A stretch of 64,000 bases of DNA, from positions 570,982 through 634,981 of the forward strand of contig NZ_BMLT01000002.1 of assembly GCF_014645375.1 (NCBI RefSeq), given 5' to 3'. Both the position numbers and the translations under genes were made by a program. Origin of the DNA: Marinobacterium nitratireducens. GTDB taxonomy: Bacteria; Pseudomonadota; Gammaproteobacteria; Pseudomonadales; Balneatricaceae. The notes beneath the pieces are model-generated. The model was not told the DNA's origin and did no database searches. It saw only the letters and a list, made by a program, of their open reading frames with translations. The number at the start of each line of letters is the position of its first letter. The first letter of the stretch is position 1. Shown in pieces: positions 8,735-19,708 of this stretch.

Positions 8735-9873
8735 GCCTTCGCGATTTTCAGCGTTCGATGCCCGAGTCCGGACAGCATCTCGCCGCCCGTCCGGGCTGGT
8801 GGTCGTACACCCATCTCGACGCCTGGCTGATGCTGTTTCTGCTGATGCTCTGCGGTTTCGGTCTGTTCGTGCTCTACAGTGCGTCGGGGCAGGATATCGA
8901 CTACGTGACGCGTCAGGCCGTTCGCATGGGCGCCGGATTTGTCGTGATGATCGTGCTGGCGCAGCTGACGCCCCGTTTTCTGTCGCGCTGGTCGCCCTGG
9001 CTCTATGCCGTCAGTATCGCGCTGCTGGTGGCGGTTCTGCTGTTCGGCGTCGGCGCCAAGGGCGCGCAGCGCTGGCTGGCGCTGCCGGGTTTCCGCTTCC
9101 AGCCGTCGGAGATCACCAAGCTGGTGCTGCCGCTGATGATCGCCTGGTATCTGGCCAGCCGGCCACTGCCACCGCGCATCTGGCATATTCTGCTGTCGCT
9201 GGTACTGATCGGCATCCCCACGGTGCTGATCATGAAACAGCCCGACCTTGGCACCTCGCTGCTGATCGCGGCATCCGGCGTTTTCGTGCTGCTGCTGTCG
9301 GGCGTCTACTGGCGTTATGTCTTCATCGCGCTGGCGGCCGCCGGTGCCGCGCTGCCGGGCCTGTGGATGGTGATGAAGGAGTATCAGCGCCAGCGCGTGC
9401 TCACCTTCCTCGACCCCGAGAGCGATCCGCTGGGGTCGGGCTGGAATATCATCCAGTCCAAGACCGCGATCGGCTCGGGCGGCGTCTGGGGCAAGGGGTA
9501 TATGGACGGCACCCAGTCGCAGCTGGATTTTCTGCCCGAGTCCCATACCGATTTCATCATTGCGGTGATTGCGGAGGAACTTGGGCTCGTCGGTGTACTC
9601 ACACTGCTGATCCTCTACCTGCTGGTGATCGGTCGCGGCCTTATCATCGCCAGTCAGGGGCAGGACAGCTTCGGCCGGCTGGCCGCCGGCAGTATCATTC
9701 TGACGTTTTTCGTCTATGTGTTCGTGAACATCGGCATGGTCAGCGGACTGCTGCCGGTGGTCGGTGTGCCGCTGCCCTTGATCAGTTACGGCGGTACCTC
9801 TATTGTGACGCTGATGGCCGGGTTCGGCATCATGATGTCGATCCATACCCACCGGCAGATGCTGCGTCGATAA
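8731..9873 (+). CDS. rodA: Peptidoglycan polymerase RodA (SEDS family)
   Basis: Glycosyltransferase that polymerises lipid II for cell elongation in complex with PBP2. The 380 residues show about ten hydrophobic segments and SEDS signatures: FRFQPSEITKL, the extracellular loop with GKGYMDGTQSQLDFLPESHTDFI (read in two parts: GKGYMDGTQSQ and FLPESHTDFI), and the C-terminal GLLPVVGVPLPLISYGG. The ATG at 8731 is preferred over the ATG at 8726, which gives a two-codon peptide. A G-rich run just upstream may act as ribosome-binding site. Confidence 0.95.
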   Translation: MSLRDFQRSMPESGQHLAARPGWWSYTHLDAWLMLFLLMLCGFGLFVLYSASGQDIDYVTRQAVRMGAGFVVMIVLAQLTPRFLSRWSPWLYAVSIALLVAVLLFGVGAKGAQRWLALPGFRFQPSEITKLVLPLMIAWYLASRPLPPRIWHILLSLVLIGIPTVLIMKQPDLGTSLLIAASGVFVLLLSGVYWRYVFIALAAAGAALPGLWMVMKEYQRQRVLTFLDPESDPLGSGWNIIQSKTAIGSGGVWGKGYMDGTQSQLDFLPESHTDFIIAVIAEELGLVGVLTLLILYLLVIGRGLIIASQGQDSFGRLAAGSIILTFFVYVFVNIGMVSGLLPVVGVPLPLISYGGTSIVTLMAGFGIMMSIHTHRQMLRR

Positions 9874-9921
9874 ACTGCAACGTGCCCACGCCGGTGACAG
9901 TACCGGTTTAAAGGATTGAAC

Positions 9922-10935
9922 ATGCGTAAAGTACTAGCCCCCGCAATGGTTACACTCGCACTGGTGCTGCAAAGCGGCTGTGCCTCCACGGCGACCGGTA
10001 TGGGTACCGGCTATGCCAATCACCCCGACGCTCAGCCGCTGATCAACGAGCTGGTTGCCGAGGGCTTCGATCGCCGTTATCTGGAGGATCTGCTGGGCGA
10101 CGCCAGCCGTCAGGAATCCATCCTCAAGGCAATGTCCCGACCGGCGGAGCGGCGCCTGAACTGGGGCGAATACCGCAAGATATTCATCGAACAGCAACGC
10201 ATCGATCAGGGCGTTCAATTCTGGCGAGAAAACGCCGCCGCTCTGGCCCGCGCCGAGCGCGAGTACGGCGTGCCGGCCGAGATCATCGTCGCCATCATCG
10301 GTGTCGAGACGCGCTATGGCCGTATCACCGGCAGCTATCGCGTGATCGACGCGCTGGCGACACTCGGCTTCGACTATCCCAAGCGCGGCGAGTTTTTCCA
10401 GGGCCAGCTGAAGGAATACGTGCGCCTGGTGCAGGAGGAGCAGATCGACCCGCTGTCGCTCAAGGGCTCCTACGCCGGTGCCATGGGCTACGGTCAGTTC
10501 ATCCCGTCGAGCTACCGCGCCTATGCGGTGGACTTCGACGGCGACCACAAGCGCGACATCTGGAACAACAAGACCGATGCCATCGGCAGCGTCGCCAACT
10601 ACTTCGCCGAGCACGGCTGGAAGAACGGCGAACCGGTACTCAGCAATGTGGTGATCAACAAACCGGCCGATCCGTCCTGGTTCAATGCCGGCCTGAAGCC
10701 GGAAGTGTCGCTGGCGCAGTGGCGCGAACGCGGCATCACCACCCGTCAGGGACTCGATCAGGACCAGTTGGCGACGCTGATGGAGTTCCAGACCGCCGAC
10801 GGTGAGTTCTATCGCCTGGGACTGCACAATTTCTACGTCATTACCCGCTACAACCACAGCCGTCTCTACGCCATGGCCGTCTACGAGCTCAGCCAGCTGA
10901 TCCGCGACGCCTACGGTCGGAGCACCCAGGGATGA
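9922..10935 (+). CDS. mltB: Membrane-bound lytic murein transglycosylase B
   Basis: Lipoprotein that cleaves peptidoglycan glycan strands to 1,6-anhydro products at the inner face of the outer membrane. The 337 residues begin with a signal peptide and lipobox LVLQSGC (Cys20). The catalytic glutamate is at about residue 129 in IGVETRYGR, and the family motifs GAMGYGQFIPSSYRAYAVDFDGD and NYFAEHGW follow. An in-frame TTG six bases upstream was rejected because AAAGGA sits at the right distance from the ATG. The stop overlaps the rlpA start by four bases. Confidence 0.93.
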   Translation: MRKVLAPAMVTLALVLQSGCASTATGMGTGYANHPDAQPLINELVAEGFDRRYLEDLLGDASRQESILKAMSRPAERRLNWGEYRKIFIEQQRIDQGVQFWRENAAALARAEREYGVPAEIIVAIIGVETRYGRITGSYRVIDALATLGFDYPKRGEFFQGQLKEYVRLVQEEQIDPLSLKGSYAGAMGYGQFIPSSYRAYAVDFDGDHKRDIWNNKTDAIGSVANYFAEHGWKNGEPVLSNVVINKPADPSWFNAGLKPEVSLAQWRERGITTRQGLDQDQLATLMEFQTADGEFYRLGLHNFYVITRYNHSRLYAMAVYELSQLIRDAYGRSTQG

Positions 10936-11870
10936 AGCGGCCGGCGTCGGGGCTGGCCTTGATGCTGGCGTTTGGCCTTCTGGCCGGGTGTGCCGGCAAG
11001 GTTAAGGACGAGCAGGCCGGCCAGTCCGGGGAGGCGTCGGCCGGACCCAACGCCGGTCGCTATGCCCTGGAGCACGATGTCGCGCCCAAGGACCCGATCG
11101 ATGTCTCCCGGGTGCCCGATGCGGTGCCCCGCATCGAGCCGAAAAGCCGGGGCGGCAATCGCAGCCCCTACGAGGTATTCGGCAGGACCTACCATGTCAT
11201 GAACAGCGCCAGCGGTTACCGCGAGCGCGGTACCGCGTCCTGGTACGGCCGCAAGTTCCATGGCTACGAGACGTCCAACGGCGAGGTGTACGACATGTAC
11301 AGCATGACCGCTGCGCACAAGTCGTTACCGCTGCCCAGCTACGTGCGGGTGACCAACCTCGACAACGGCCGCCAGGTGGTGGTGCGGGTCAATGATCGCG
11401 GACCTTTCCACCAGGGGCGCATCATCGACCTTTCGTACGCTGCCGCGCATCGCCTGGGGATGCTCGGCAAGGGTACCGCCCGGGTCGAGGTGACGGCGCT
11501 CGATGCCCGCCAGTCGCTGAGCAGCGGCGAGCTGGTCAAGGCTGGCGCGGCAGCGCTCGAATCGGAGTCCAAGGGCGCGGCGGTATCCCCGCCTGCCGTG
11601 AAGCCGCGCGCGCCGGCGCCTGTGTCCGCACAGGGCCGCTATCTGCAGGTCGGGGCCTTTGCCGACGTCTCCGCCGCCGACCGTATCGGCAAGCGTCTGG
11701 GACCCCTCTCGCCGGGGCTGGATCTGCGTGTCACACCTGTGCAGCTTGATGGCCGTACGCTTTATCGCGTTCAGCTCGGGCCGGTGCCGGATACCGCGAC
11801 CGAACAGCGGCTGATGCGCCAGCTGGCGGACGCCGGCTACGGCGCGGCGCGGCCGGTGGACTTGCCCTGA
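10932..11870 (+). CDS. rlpA: Septal-ring lipoprotein RlpA, lytic transglycosylase
   Basis: Outer-membrane lipoprotein that in Pseudomonas cleaves denuded glycan strands and is recruited to septa through its SPOR domain. The 312 residues contain lipobox GLLAGC (Cys20), the double-psi beta-barrel (about 95-185: RGTASWYGRKFHG, ETSNGEVYDMYSMTAAHKSLP, VRVNDRGPFHQGRIIDLSYAAA), a Pro/Ala linker and a C-terminal SPOR domain from about 235. It overlaps mltB by ATGA, a pairing of two murein-cleaving lipoproteins. Confidence 0.94.
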   Translation: MKRPASGLALMLAFGLLAGCAGKVKDEQAGQSGEASAGPNAGRYALEHDVAPKDPIDVSRVPDAVPRIEPKSRGGNRSPYEVFGRTYHVMNSASGYRERGTASWYGRKFHGYETSNGEVYDMYSMTAAHKSLPLPSYVRVTNLDNGRQVVVRVNDRGPFHQGRIIDLSYAAAHRLGMLGKGTARVEVTALDARQSLSSGELVKAGAAALESESKGAAVSPPAVKPRAPAPVSAQGRYLQVGAFADVSAADRIGKRLGPLSPGLDLRVTPVQLDGRTLYRVQLGPVPDTATEQRLMRQLADAGYGAARPVDLP

Positions 11871-11953
11871 GTGGCTGGGTAGAGTAGAACCTTTGCCCGC
11901 CCGGCGCGTCTACCCGACAGCTTTTTCCTTTTAATCTCCAGCAATCACTGACC

Positions 11954-13117
11954 ATGGCATATAGACTGATTTCAAAACCGTTTCTTTACCTGTTTTTGTT
12001 CGCATTCGGCCTGGCAGGACAGCTGCAGGCTGCCACCATGATTCCGGCTGCGCCGCAGATCAACGCCACCTCCTATCTGGTGATGGATGCCGATACCGGC
12101 GAAGTATTGCTGTCCGATCGTGCCGACGAGCAGTTCGCCCCGGCGAGCCTGACCAAAATGATGACCAGCTATATCGTCGAGTACGAGCTGGCCAAGGGCA
12201 ACCTGTCCAAGGACGACATGGTGCCGATCAGCGTCAAGGCCTGGCGTACGGAAGGCTCGCGCATGTTCGTGCGCGAGGGGACGTCGGTGAAGCTGATCGA
12301 CCTGCTCAAGGGCATCATCATCCAGTCGGGCAACGACGCCTCCGTGGCCGTGGCCGAGCATATCGGCGGCAGCGAGTCGGCTTTCGCCGACCTGATGAAT
12401 CAGCACGCCAGCCGCCTCGGGATGCGCAATACCCACTTCGTCAACGCCACCGGTCTGCCGGCCGACGGACACCTGTCGACGGCGCACGACCTGGCCAAAC
12501 TGGCGGCTGCCATCATCAAGCAGTTCCCGGAAACCTACCCGATCTACGCCGAAAAGTACTTTACCTACAATGATATTCGCCAGCCCAACCGCAACCGCCT
12601 GCTGTGGCGCGACGACTCGGTCGATGGTCTGAAGACCGGTCATACCGAGGAGGCCGGCTACTGTCTGGTGGCCTCGGCCAAGCGCGACGACATGCGTCTG
12701 ATCACGGTGGTTCTGGGTACCTCCAGCGAGGAAGCGCGTGCTCAGGAAACCCAGAAACTGCTCTCCTATGCCTTCCGCTATTTCCGTACCCACAAGCTGT
12801 ACGACAGCGGCTCGCCGCTCAATACCGCCAAGGTCTGGGGTGGCAGCAGCGATGAGGTTCACCTGGGACTGACCGAGCCGCTGGCGGTCACAGTGCCCCG
12901 CGGCCAGTCCGAGCAGCTCGAAGCGTCGCTGGATATCGACCGGGTGATCGAGGCGCCCATCGCCCTGGGGCAGGAATTCGGCAAGGTCAGGGTGACGCTC
13001 AACGGCGAAACCGTACGCGAGGTGCCGCTGGTGGCGCTCGAAGAGGTGCCGGCCGGCGGTCTGCTCAAGCGCATCTGGCACAGTATCCTGCTGTTCTTCT
13101 TCAGCCTGATCGGCTAA
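11954..13117 (+). CDS. dacA: D-alanyl-D-alanine carboxypeptidase (PBP5/6 type)
   Basis: Trims the terminal D-Ala from murein pentapeptides in the periplasm. The 387-residue protein has a signal peptide (residues 1-27), the SxxK motif SLTK (Ser65, Lys68), SGN at 125-127 and KTG at 227-229, then the beta-rich second domain and a C-terminal amphipathic helix (LLKRIWHSILLFFFSLIG) that anchors the protein to the inner membrane. No strong ribosome-binding site is visible before the ATG. An 83-base gap separates it from rlpA, so it may have its own promoter. Confidence 0.95.
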   Translation: MAYRLISKPFLYLFLFAFGLAGQLQAATMIPAAPQINATSYLVMDADTGEVLLSDRADEQFAPASLTKMMTSYIVEYELAKGNLSKDDMVPISVKAWRTEGSRMFVREGTSVKLIDLLKGIIIQSGNDASVAVAEHIGGSESAFADLMNQHASRLGMRNTHFVNATGLPADGHLSTAHDLAKLAAAIIKQFPETYPIYAEKYFTYNDIRQPNRNRLLWRDDSVDGLKTGHTEEAGYCLVASAKRDDMRLITVVLGTSSEEARAQETQKLLSYAFRYFRTHKLYDSGSPLNTAKVWGGSSDEVHLGLTEPLAVTVPRGQSEQLEASLDIDRVIEAPIALGQEFGKVRVTLNGETVREVPLVALEEVPAGGLLKRIWHSILLFFFSLIG

Positions 13118-13140
13118 ACCTAGAGCAGGGCTTATCGCAA

Positions 13141-13165
13141 CCGCCCACGGCCCGGCCGTGGGCGG
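13141..13165. terminator. GC-rich hairpin between dacA and the D-amino-acid transaminase
   Basis: CCGCCCACGG pairs with CCGTGGGCGG around CCCGG, giving a stem of at least ten pairs. No T-tract follows, so it may partly terminate or protect the dacA transcript end rather than stop transcription fully. Confidence 0.45.
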
Positions 13166-13189
13166 GCGGACCTTGCGTTTGGGGTGAAG

Positions 13190-14044
13190 ATGGATATCGT
13201 ATATCTCGACGGACACTATATCCCCGCCGGCGAGGCGCGCATCTCGCCGTTCGACCGCGGATTTTTGTTCGGCGACAGCGTCTATGAAGTGATACCCTAT
13301 TTCCGTGGTACCGGTTTCAGGCTGCGGGAGCACATTGCGCGCCTCGAGCACAGCCTGCGGGCGGTGCGCATTCGCAGCGGGCGCGACTGGTATGCCATCC
13401 TCGACCGGCTGGTGGAACTGAACGGCGGAGGCAATCTATCGGTCTATCTTCAGGTGACCCGTGGCGACAGCGGCAGCCGAAGCCATGCCTATGATGCCAG
13501 TCTCGAGCCCACCGTCTTTGCCTGCTGCGCGCCGGTGCGCGACTTCGCGTCGGTTGCGGCAAAGGATGTGAAAGGGCTGGCCGCGATCGTCACCGCGGAT
13601 CTGCGCTGGCATCGCTGCGATATCAAATCCACCTGCCTGCTGCCCAACATCCTGGTGCTGCAGCAGGCAAGAGACCACCAGGCCGACGAGGCGCTTTTGC
13701 TGCGTGACGGCCTGGTCACCGAAGGGACTTCGTGCAATATCTTTCTGGTGCGCCAGGGGGTGGTTTACACACCCAAGCGCAGCTCGGAAATACTGGGCGG
13801 CATCACGCGCGAACTGGTGCTGGAACTGGCCGACGAGAACGGCATCCAGTATCAGGAAGCGGATATCGACTACGATGCGCTTATGGCGGGCGACGAGGTC
13901 TGGATCACCAGTTCGACCCGCGGTGTATTGCCGGTAACCCGCATCGACGGTCAGCCTGTCGGTGACGGCGAGAAAGGGCCGCTCTGGGCCCGGATGTTTG
14001 AACTGTTGACCCGTTACCAGCGCAGGCTGATGACGGGGGAGTGA
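13190..14044 (+). CDS. dat: D-amino-acid transaminase (class IV PLP aminotransferase)
   Basis: Likely interconverts D-alanine and D-glutamate through pyruvate and 2-oxoglutarate, supplying D-amino acids for the wall. The 284 residues show the fold-type IV pattern: the start MDIVYLDGHYIPAGEARISPFDRGFLFGDSVYE (begins MDIVYLDGHY), the PLP lysine in RCDIKSTCLLPN, ALLLRDGLVTEGTSCNIF and the VWITSSTRGVLPVTRIDG end. ATG at 13190 is used because GGGGTGA upstream serves as its ribosome-binding site; the GTG at 13184 is an alternative. Branched-chain transaminase IlvE is the main alternative, but placement between dacA and ybeD and the short length favour Dat. Confidence 0.85.
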   Translation: MDIVYLDGHYIPAGEARISPFDRGFLFGDSVYEVIPYFRGTGFRLREHIARLEHSLRAVRIRSGRDWYAILDRLVELNGGGNLSVYLQVTRGDSGSRSHAYDASLEPTVFACCAPVRDFASVAAKDVKGLAAIVTADLRWHRCDIKSTCLLPNILVLQQARDHQADEALLLRDGLVTEGTSCNIFLVRQGVVYTPKRSSEILGGITRELVLELADENGIQYQEADIDYDALMAGDEVWITSSTRGVLPVTRIDGQPVGDGEKGPLWARMFELLTRYQRRLMTGE

Positions 14045-14047
14045 CTG

Positions 14048-14320
14048 ATGAGCGAGCAACAACCCCCGAAAATCGAGTTTCCCTGTCCCGACTATCCGAT
14101 CAAGGTGATCGGTCACAATGCCGACGACTTCCGCGGCTTTGTCATCGAAACGGTGCAGATTCACGCACCGGATCTCGATATCACCCAGGTGACGGTGCAG
14201 GACAGCCGTAACGGCCGTTTCCAGTCGGTGCGGTTTACCATCACCGCCACCGGAACCGACCAGCTGAAGGCTCTGCATACCGAATTGATGGCCTCCGGTC
14301 GCGTACAGATGGTGATCTGA
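14048..14320 (+). CDS. ybeD: YbeD/DUF493-family small protein
   Basis: A 90-residue cytosolic protein with the ACT-like YbeD fold: [18 protein letters not shown] at the N-terminus and the C-terminal [22 protein letters not shown]. Precise function is unknown; regulatory binding is suspected for the fold. It sits three bases after dat and its stop shares one base with the lipB ATG, as in other gammaproteobacteria where ybeD precedes lipB. Confidence 0.9.
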   Translation: MSEQQPPKIEFPCPDYPIKVIGHNADDFRGFVIETVQIHAPDLDITQVTVQDSRNGRFQSVRFTITATGTDQLKALHTELMASGRVQMVI

Positions 14321-15039
14321 TGGCGCCGGCCGAACAGCAAGGTTCCGCGGCTTTGGCCAGTGCCGCCGATACCCTGTATCTGCGCGAACTCGGACGGGTG
14401 CCGTATCTCGACACCTGGCAGCGGATGCAGGATTTTACCCAGAATCGCGACGATACGACCCCGGACGAAATCTGGCTACTCGAGCACGAGCCGGTCTATA
14501 CCCAGGGGCAGGCCGGCAAAGCCGAGCATGTGCTAAATGCCGGCGATATCCCGGTGGTGCAGGCTGACCGGGGTGGCCAGGTGACCTATCACGGTCCCGG
14601 CCAGCTGGTGATCTACCTGCTGCTGAACCTGCGCCGCAGGGGCCTCGGCGTGCGCGAGCTGGTGGATCTGATGGAGCAGTCGGTGGTCGAACTGCTGGCC
14701 GGGTACGGCGTCGAGGCCTATCCCAAGCCGGACGCTCCCGGTGTCTACGTTGGCGACGCCAAGATCTGTTCGCTGGGACTGCGGGTGCGCCGCGGCTGCT
14801 CCTTTCACGGCCTGGCGCTGAATCTGGACATGGATCTGGAGCCGTTCCTGCGCATCAACCCCTGCGGTTACGCCGGCATGGCGATGACCCAGCTGTCGAG
14901 CCTGGTCCCGCAACTCGACAGCGCGGAGGCCAGTCGCCGCCTGGGCGATATTTTGATCAATAAAATCGGGTATACTACTGTTCTTTTCCACGCCAACGGG
15001 CGTGATGAAGCAGAGACCCGCGAAAACAGAGTGGATTAG
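14320..15039 (+). CDS. lipB: Octanoyl-[acyl carrier protein]:protein N-octanoyltransferase
   Basis: Transfers octanoate from ACP to lipoyl domains, the first step of endogenous lipoylation. Key motifs are [34 protein letters not shown] (substrate-binding), the conserved lysine in [11 protein letters not shown], and the catalytic cysteine in INPCGYAGM. At 239 residues it is slightly longer than usual, due to extra N- and C-terminal residues. It is translationally coupled to ybeD by a one-base overlap. Confidence 0.95.
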   Translation: MAPAEQQGSAALASAADTLYLRELGRVPYLDTWQRMQDFTQNRDDTTPDEIWLLEHEPVYTQGQAGKAEHVLNAGDIPVVQADRGGQVTYHGPGQLVIYLLLNLRRRGLGVRELVDLMEQSVVELLAGYGVEAYPKPDAPGVYVGDAKICSLGLRVRRGCSFHGLALNLDMDLEPFLRINPCGYAGMAMTQLSSLVPQLDSAEASRRLGDILINKIGYTTVLFHANGRDEAETRENRVD

Positions 15040-15048
15040 AGCGTTTAT

Positions 15049-16026
15049 ATGGCAGAAACCGAAAGCAAGTCCGCGACGCGCGTCGAGCAGGGCGTGAAAC
15101 TGCGTGGCGCAGAGAAGGTCGCCCGCATTCCGGTCAAGGTCATCCCGACGGAAAAGGACGCAATGCCGCGCAAGCCCGAGTGGCTGCGCGTACGCATGGG
15201 TTCGTCGGCTGAGGTCAAACGCATCAAGGACAAGCTGCGCAAGCACAAGCTGGCATCGGTCTGCGAGGAAGCCAGCTGCCCGAACCTGGGCGAGTGCTTC
15301 AGCCACGGCACCGCGACCTTCATGATCATGGGCGATATCTGTACCCGTCGCTGCCCCTTCTGCGACGTTGCCCACGGGCGTCCCAACGCCCTCAACCCCG
15401 ATGAGCCGCGCGAGCTGGCCACCGCGATCGCCGATATGGGGCTGCGTTACGTCGTGATCACCTCGGTCGACCGTGACGACCTGCGTGACGGCGGCGCCCA
15501 GCACATCGCCGACTGTGTCCGCGAAACCCGCGAGCGCTGCGAGACGATCCAGGTCGAAACCCTGGTGCCGGACTTCCGCGGTCGTATGGATATCGCGCTG
15601 GAGATTCTTGCCGCCACGCCACCGGACGTGTTTAACCATAACCTCGAAACCGTGCCGCGTCTGTACAAGCAGGTACGTCCGGGTGCCGATTACGAGTGGT
15701 CGCTGGACCTGCTCGAAGGCTTCAAGCAGCGCCAGCCCGATATCCGCACCAAGTCCGGTCTGATGGTCGGCGTCGGCGAGACCAACGAGGAAATCATCGA
15801 GGTCATGCGCGACCTGCGCGAGCACAAGGTCGACATGATCACCATCGGTCAGTACCTGCAGCCGAGCCGCAGCCATCTGCCGGTGGATCGCTTCGTGACG
15901 CCGGAGGAGTTCGACGAGTTCGCACGTATCGCCAGGGAGCTGGGCTTCAGCCACGTGGCGTCCGGCCCGCTGGTACGTTCGTCCTACCATGCCGACCTCC
16001 AGGCCAAGGGCGAGAAGGTCGGTTAA
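15049..16026 (+). CDS. lipA: Lipoyl synthase (radical SAM)
   Basis: Inserts two sulfurs into protein-bound octanoate. The 325 residues carry the auxiliary-cluster motif [12 protein letters not shown] and the radical SAM motif CTRRCPFC, with the conserved C-terminal arginine-serine element in [11 protein letters not shown]. It is nine bases downstream of lipB, so both lipoylation steps share a transcript. A strong hairpin follows, making lipA the last gene of the rightward run. Confidence 0.96.
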   Translation: MAETESKSATRVEQGVKLRGAEKVARIPVKVIPTEKDAMPRKPEWLRVRMGSSAEVKRIKDKLRKHKLASVCEEASCPNLGECFSHGTATFMIMGDICTRRCPFCDVAHGRPNALNPDEPRELATAIADMGLRYVVITSVDRDDLRDGGAQHIADCVRETRERCETIQVETLVPDFRGRMDIALEILAATPPDVFNHNLETVPRLYKQVRPGADYEWSLDLLEGFKQRQPDIRTKSGLMVGVGETNEEIIEVMRDLREHKVDMITIGQYLQPSRSHLPVDRFVTPEEFDEFARIARELGFSHVASGPLVRSSYHADLQAKGEKVG

Positions 16027-16047
16027 ATCACCGCATCGTCCCGACTT

Positions 16048-16073
16048 GCAAGGGAGCCTCAGGGCTCCCTTGC
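16048..16073 (+). terminator. Intrinsic terminator after lipA
   Basis: GCAAGGGAGCC, loop TCAG and GGCTCCCTTGC form a perfect 11-pair stem 22 bases after the lipA stop. It is followed by TGTATCTGT, a modest U-containing tail. Confidence 0.75.
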
Positions 16074-16080
16074 TGTATCT

Positions 16081-16222
16081 GTAGGTTGGGTCTAGCGCCG
16101 AAGGCGCGTGACCGCCAAGAAACCAATCGATCTGCACAACGATCGATATGATGGGGGCGCGATGCCCTTACCTCGCAGCAACCGGCATGATAGCGGCACC
16201 GCATCGCTTGCCCCATCCTACG
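16081..16222. repeat. Composite family 1 repeat: short forward unit plus long reverse unit
   Basis: A short forward element (16081-16112, GTAGGTTGGGTCTAGCGCC) is joined to a long element in reverse orientation (to 16222). Reading the minus strand, the long unit runs GTAGGATGGGGCAAGCGATGC, then GGGCATCGCGCCC, CATCATATCGATCG and AGATCGATTGG. It lies between the lipA terminator and the end of the VOC gene. Confidence 0.7.
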
Positions 16223-16231
16223 ACTTGCCGC

Positions 16232-16627
16232 TTACCGCTTACCGTGGAGCTGTTCGACGAAGCCCGCTTCGTCGCGGATACCGACGCGATTGCCGTCGGG
16301 GTCATGGATATTGATCGTCGAGCCCCAGGCGCTGCGCACAATCTCGGCTTCGATATCGAAAAGCCTCAGGCGTGCGAGCATGGCGTCAAGATCATCGACG
16401 TTGAAGCGCAGCTTGGTGGCGTTCTGTTCGATCGATTTGCCCGCAGGGTTGGCGACCCCTTCGCTCTCGATCATCAGATAGCTGCCGCCGAACGACAGGC
16501 AGCAGAGCCTGAAGTCTCCTTCCGTTTTCGAGAACAGCACGGGCAGATCGAAAAGATCGCGATAGAAGGCGACGCAGTCATCAAAATGTTCGGTATTGAG
16601 AATGATGCCGGTGCGGGCAAATTCCAT
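16232..16627 (-). CDS. VOC-superfamily (glyoxalase/bleomycin-resistance-like) protein
   Basis: A 131-residue protein with two beta-alpha-beta-beta-beta modules typical of vicinal-oxygen-chelate proteins: RTGIILNTEHFDDCVAFYRDLF in the first and LRFNVDDLDAMLARL plus INIHDPDGNRVGI in the second. Possible metal ligands are Glu/His residues near SYLMIES and the second module, but I cannot assign a substrate. It is a single leftward gene with its own candidate promoter. Glyoxalase I proper is unlikely because the full set of metal ligands is not obvious. Confidence 0.8.
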   Translation of the reverse strand: MEFARTGIILNTEHFDDCVAFYRDLFDLPVLFSKTEGDFRLCCLSFGGSYLMIESEGVANPAGKSIEQNATKLRFNVDDLDAMLARLRLFDIEAEIVRSAWGSTINIHDPDGNRVGIRDEAGFVEQLHGKR

Positions 16628-16638
16628 GGCTAAGCTCC

Positions 16639-16667
16639 CATAAACTGGAAGGCCTATATTCGGTCAA
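16639..16667 (-). promoter_or_regulatory. Candidate promoter of the 16.2 kb VOC gene
   Basis: On the minus strand TTGACC (16667-16662) is separated by 17 bases from TTTATG (16644-16639), just before the start codon at 16627. A good -35 is paired with a poor -10; GGGAGC lies between it and the ATG. Confidence 0.4.
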
Positions 16668-16873
16668 TTGTGGGGGCTTGTCACAGGACTGCCCGACCAG
16701 GCTGCAAACATCCGCGCCCCGGCGATGCCCTGATAAGGCCGCAGTAAGTTGTAGTGCTACTACATAAAGTGGTGGCCGCGGCGCGGCGCTCCGGGATGGG
16801 CGTACCGGCGCCTGTGGGTATCGGAAACACCTCTGTCCTGGCGCCGCCCGGCACCGGTTGGCGTTGCCGAATG

Positions 16874-16887
16874 CTGACCTGGATCAA
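16874..16887. promoter_or_regulatory. Candidate Anr/FNR-type box
   Basis: CTGACCTGGATCAA differs at one position from TTGACNNNNATCAA, the pattern of Anr/FNR sites in Pseudomonas-like bacteria. It lies in the region upstream of icd, about 350 bases before its start. Confidence 0.35.
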
Positions 16888-17082
16888 CGTAAAACGCGAT
16901 ATACGGTCGTTTCGGATCAATATAAAGATGGTGAATGTTAAACATAACACCCATAAATACTATCTCTATAGAGTCTGGAAAAGCCGCTGTAAGCTACGGA
17001 TTTTCGGGCTTTTACCGGTTTTGTAGTCGATGCCAAAAATAGCCAATTGGTCGTAATGGGGCGCGAATTTGGTTCTGACTAC

Positions 17083-17111
17083 TTAAGTCCTGAGAGCGCT
17101 CGTCATACAAT
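17083..17111 (+). promoter_or_regulatory. Candidate promoter of icd
   Basis: TACAAT at 17106-17111 with a weak -35 (TTAAGT, 17083-17088) and a 17-base spacer, about 120 bases before the icd ATG. Confidence 0.35.
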
Positions 17112-17233
17112 AACGGCCGGAAAACGAATCCTTCGGCCCCGGGCCTGCAGGCGGCGACCACAAGTTGCCGCTCGCCGGGGGCGTAGGCACTTTAGCCGCG
17201 CAAGACGGCCAGCCGTAAGACTCAGGGGGCACC

Positions 17234-19465
<2,232 letters not shown>

Positions 19466-19602
19466 GCGTAGATAACGGTACATCAGTTACCGTTAACAGA
19501 AAACGCTACGTCTGCGCATCCATGCGCTGGTAGCATGACCGCCAGGGAGGGCGGGAACACCGATTTTGCAGGAGCCTCAATCGGTGATGGAGTTCCTTGT
19601 AC
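19466..19602 (+). other. Structured 3' region of icd, possible small RNA
   Basis: Before the terminator the transcript can fold into several hairpins: ATAACGGTA/TACCGTTA (about 19472-19496), GACCGCC/GGGCGG near 19550, and CACCGATT/AATCGGTG (about 19558-19586). Such a run of hairpins ending in a strong terminator resembles 3'-UTR-derived small RNAs. No known RNA family was recognised. Confidence 0.35.
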
Positions 19603-19637
19603 AAAGGCCCGGGCTGCTTCGCAGCCCGGGCCTTTTT
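19603..19637 (+). terminator. Strong intrinsic terminator after icd
   Basis: GGCCCGGGCTGC, loop TTC and GCAGCCCGGGCC form a perfect 12-pair stem followed directly by TTTTT and preceded by AAA, so it could work in both directions. Confidence 0.9.
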
Positions 19638-19708
19638 CGTTGAGGCTGACGGGTTATGACCCGCGTTACCGGCCTTGGTCTGTTTTCATGGCAGATGGAA
19701 TGCACGAA

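Larger units (their letters stand above)
16668..17233. other. Long gene-free region upstream of icd
   Basis: About 570 bases with no credible gene. The first part is GC-rich. The middle (about 16900-17050) is AT-rich and holds two candidate regulatory sites, given separately. No repeat-family copy was found here. The length suggests a long regulatory region for icd or remains of a lost gene. Confidence 0.5.

Noticed and set aside
16754-17026. A 90-residue frame upstream of icd
   Set aside because: No similarity, no ribosome-binding site and it spans an AT-rich regulatory-looking region.
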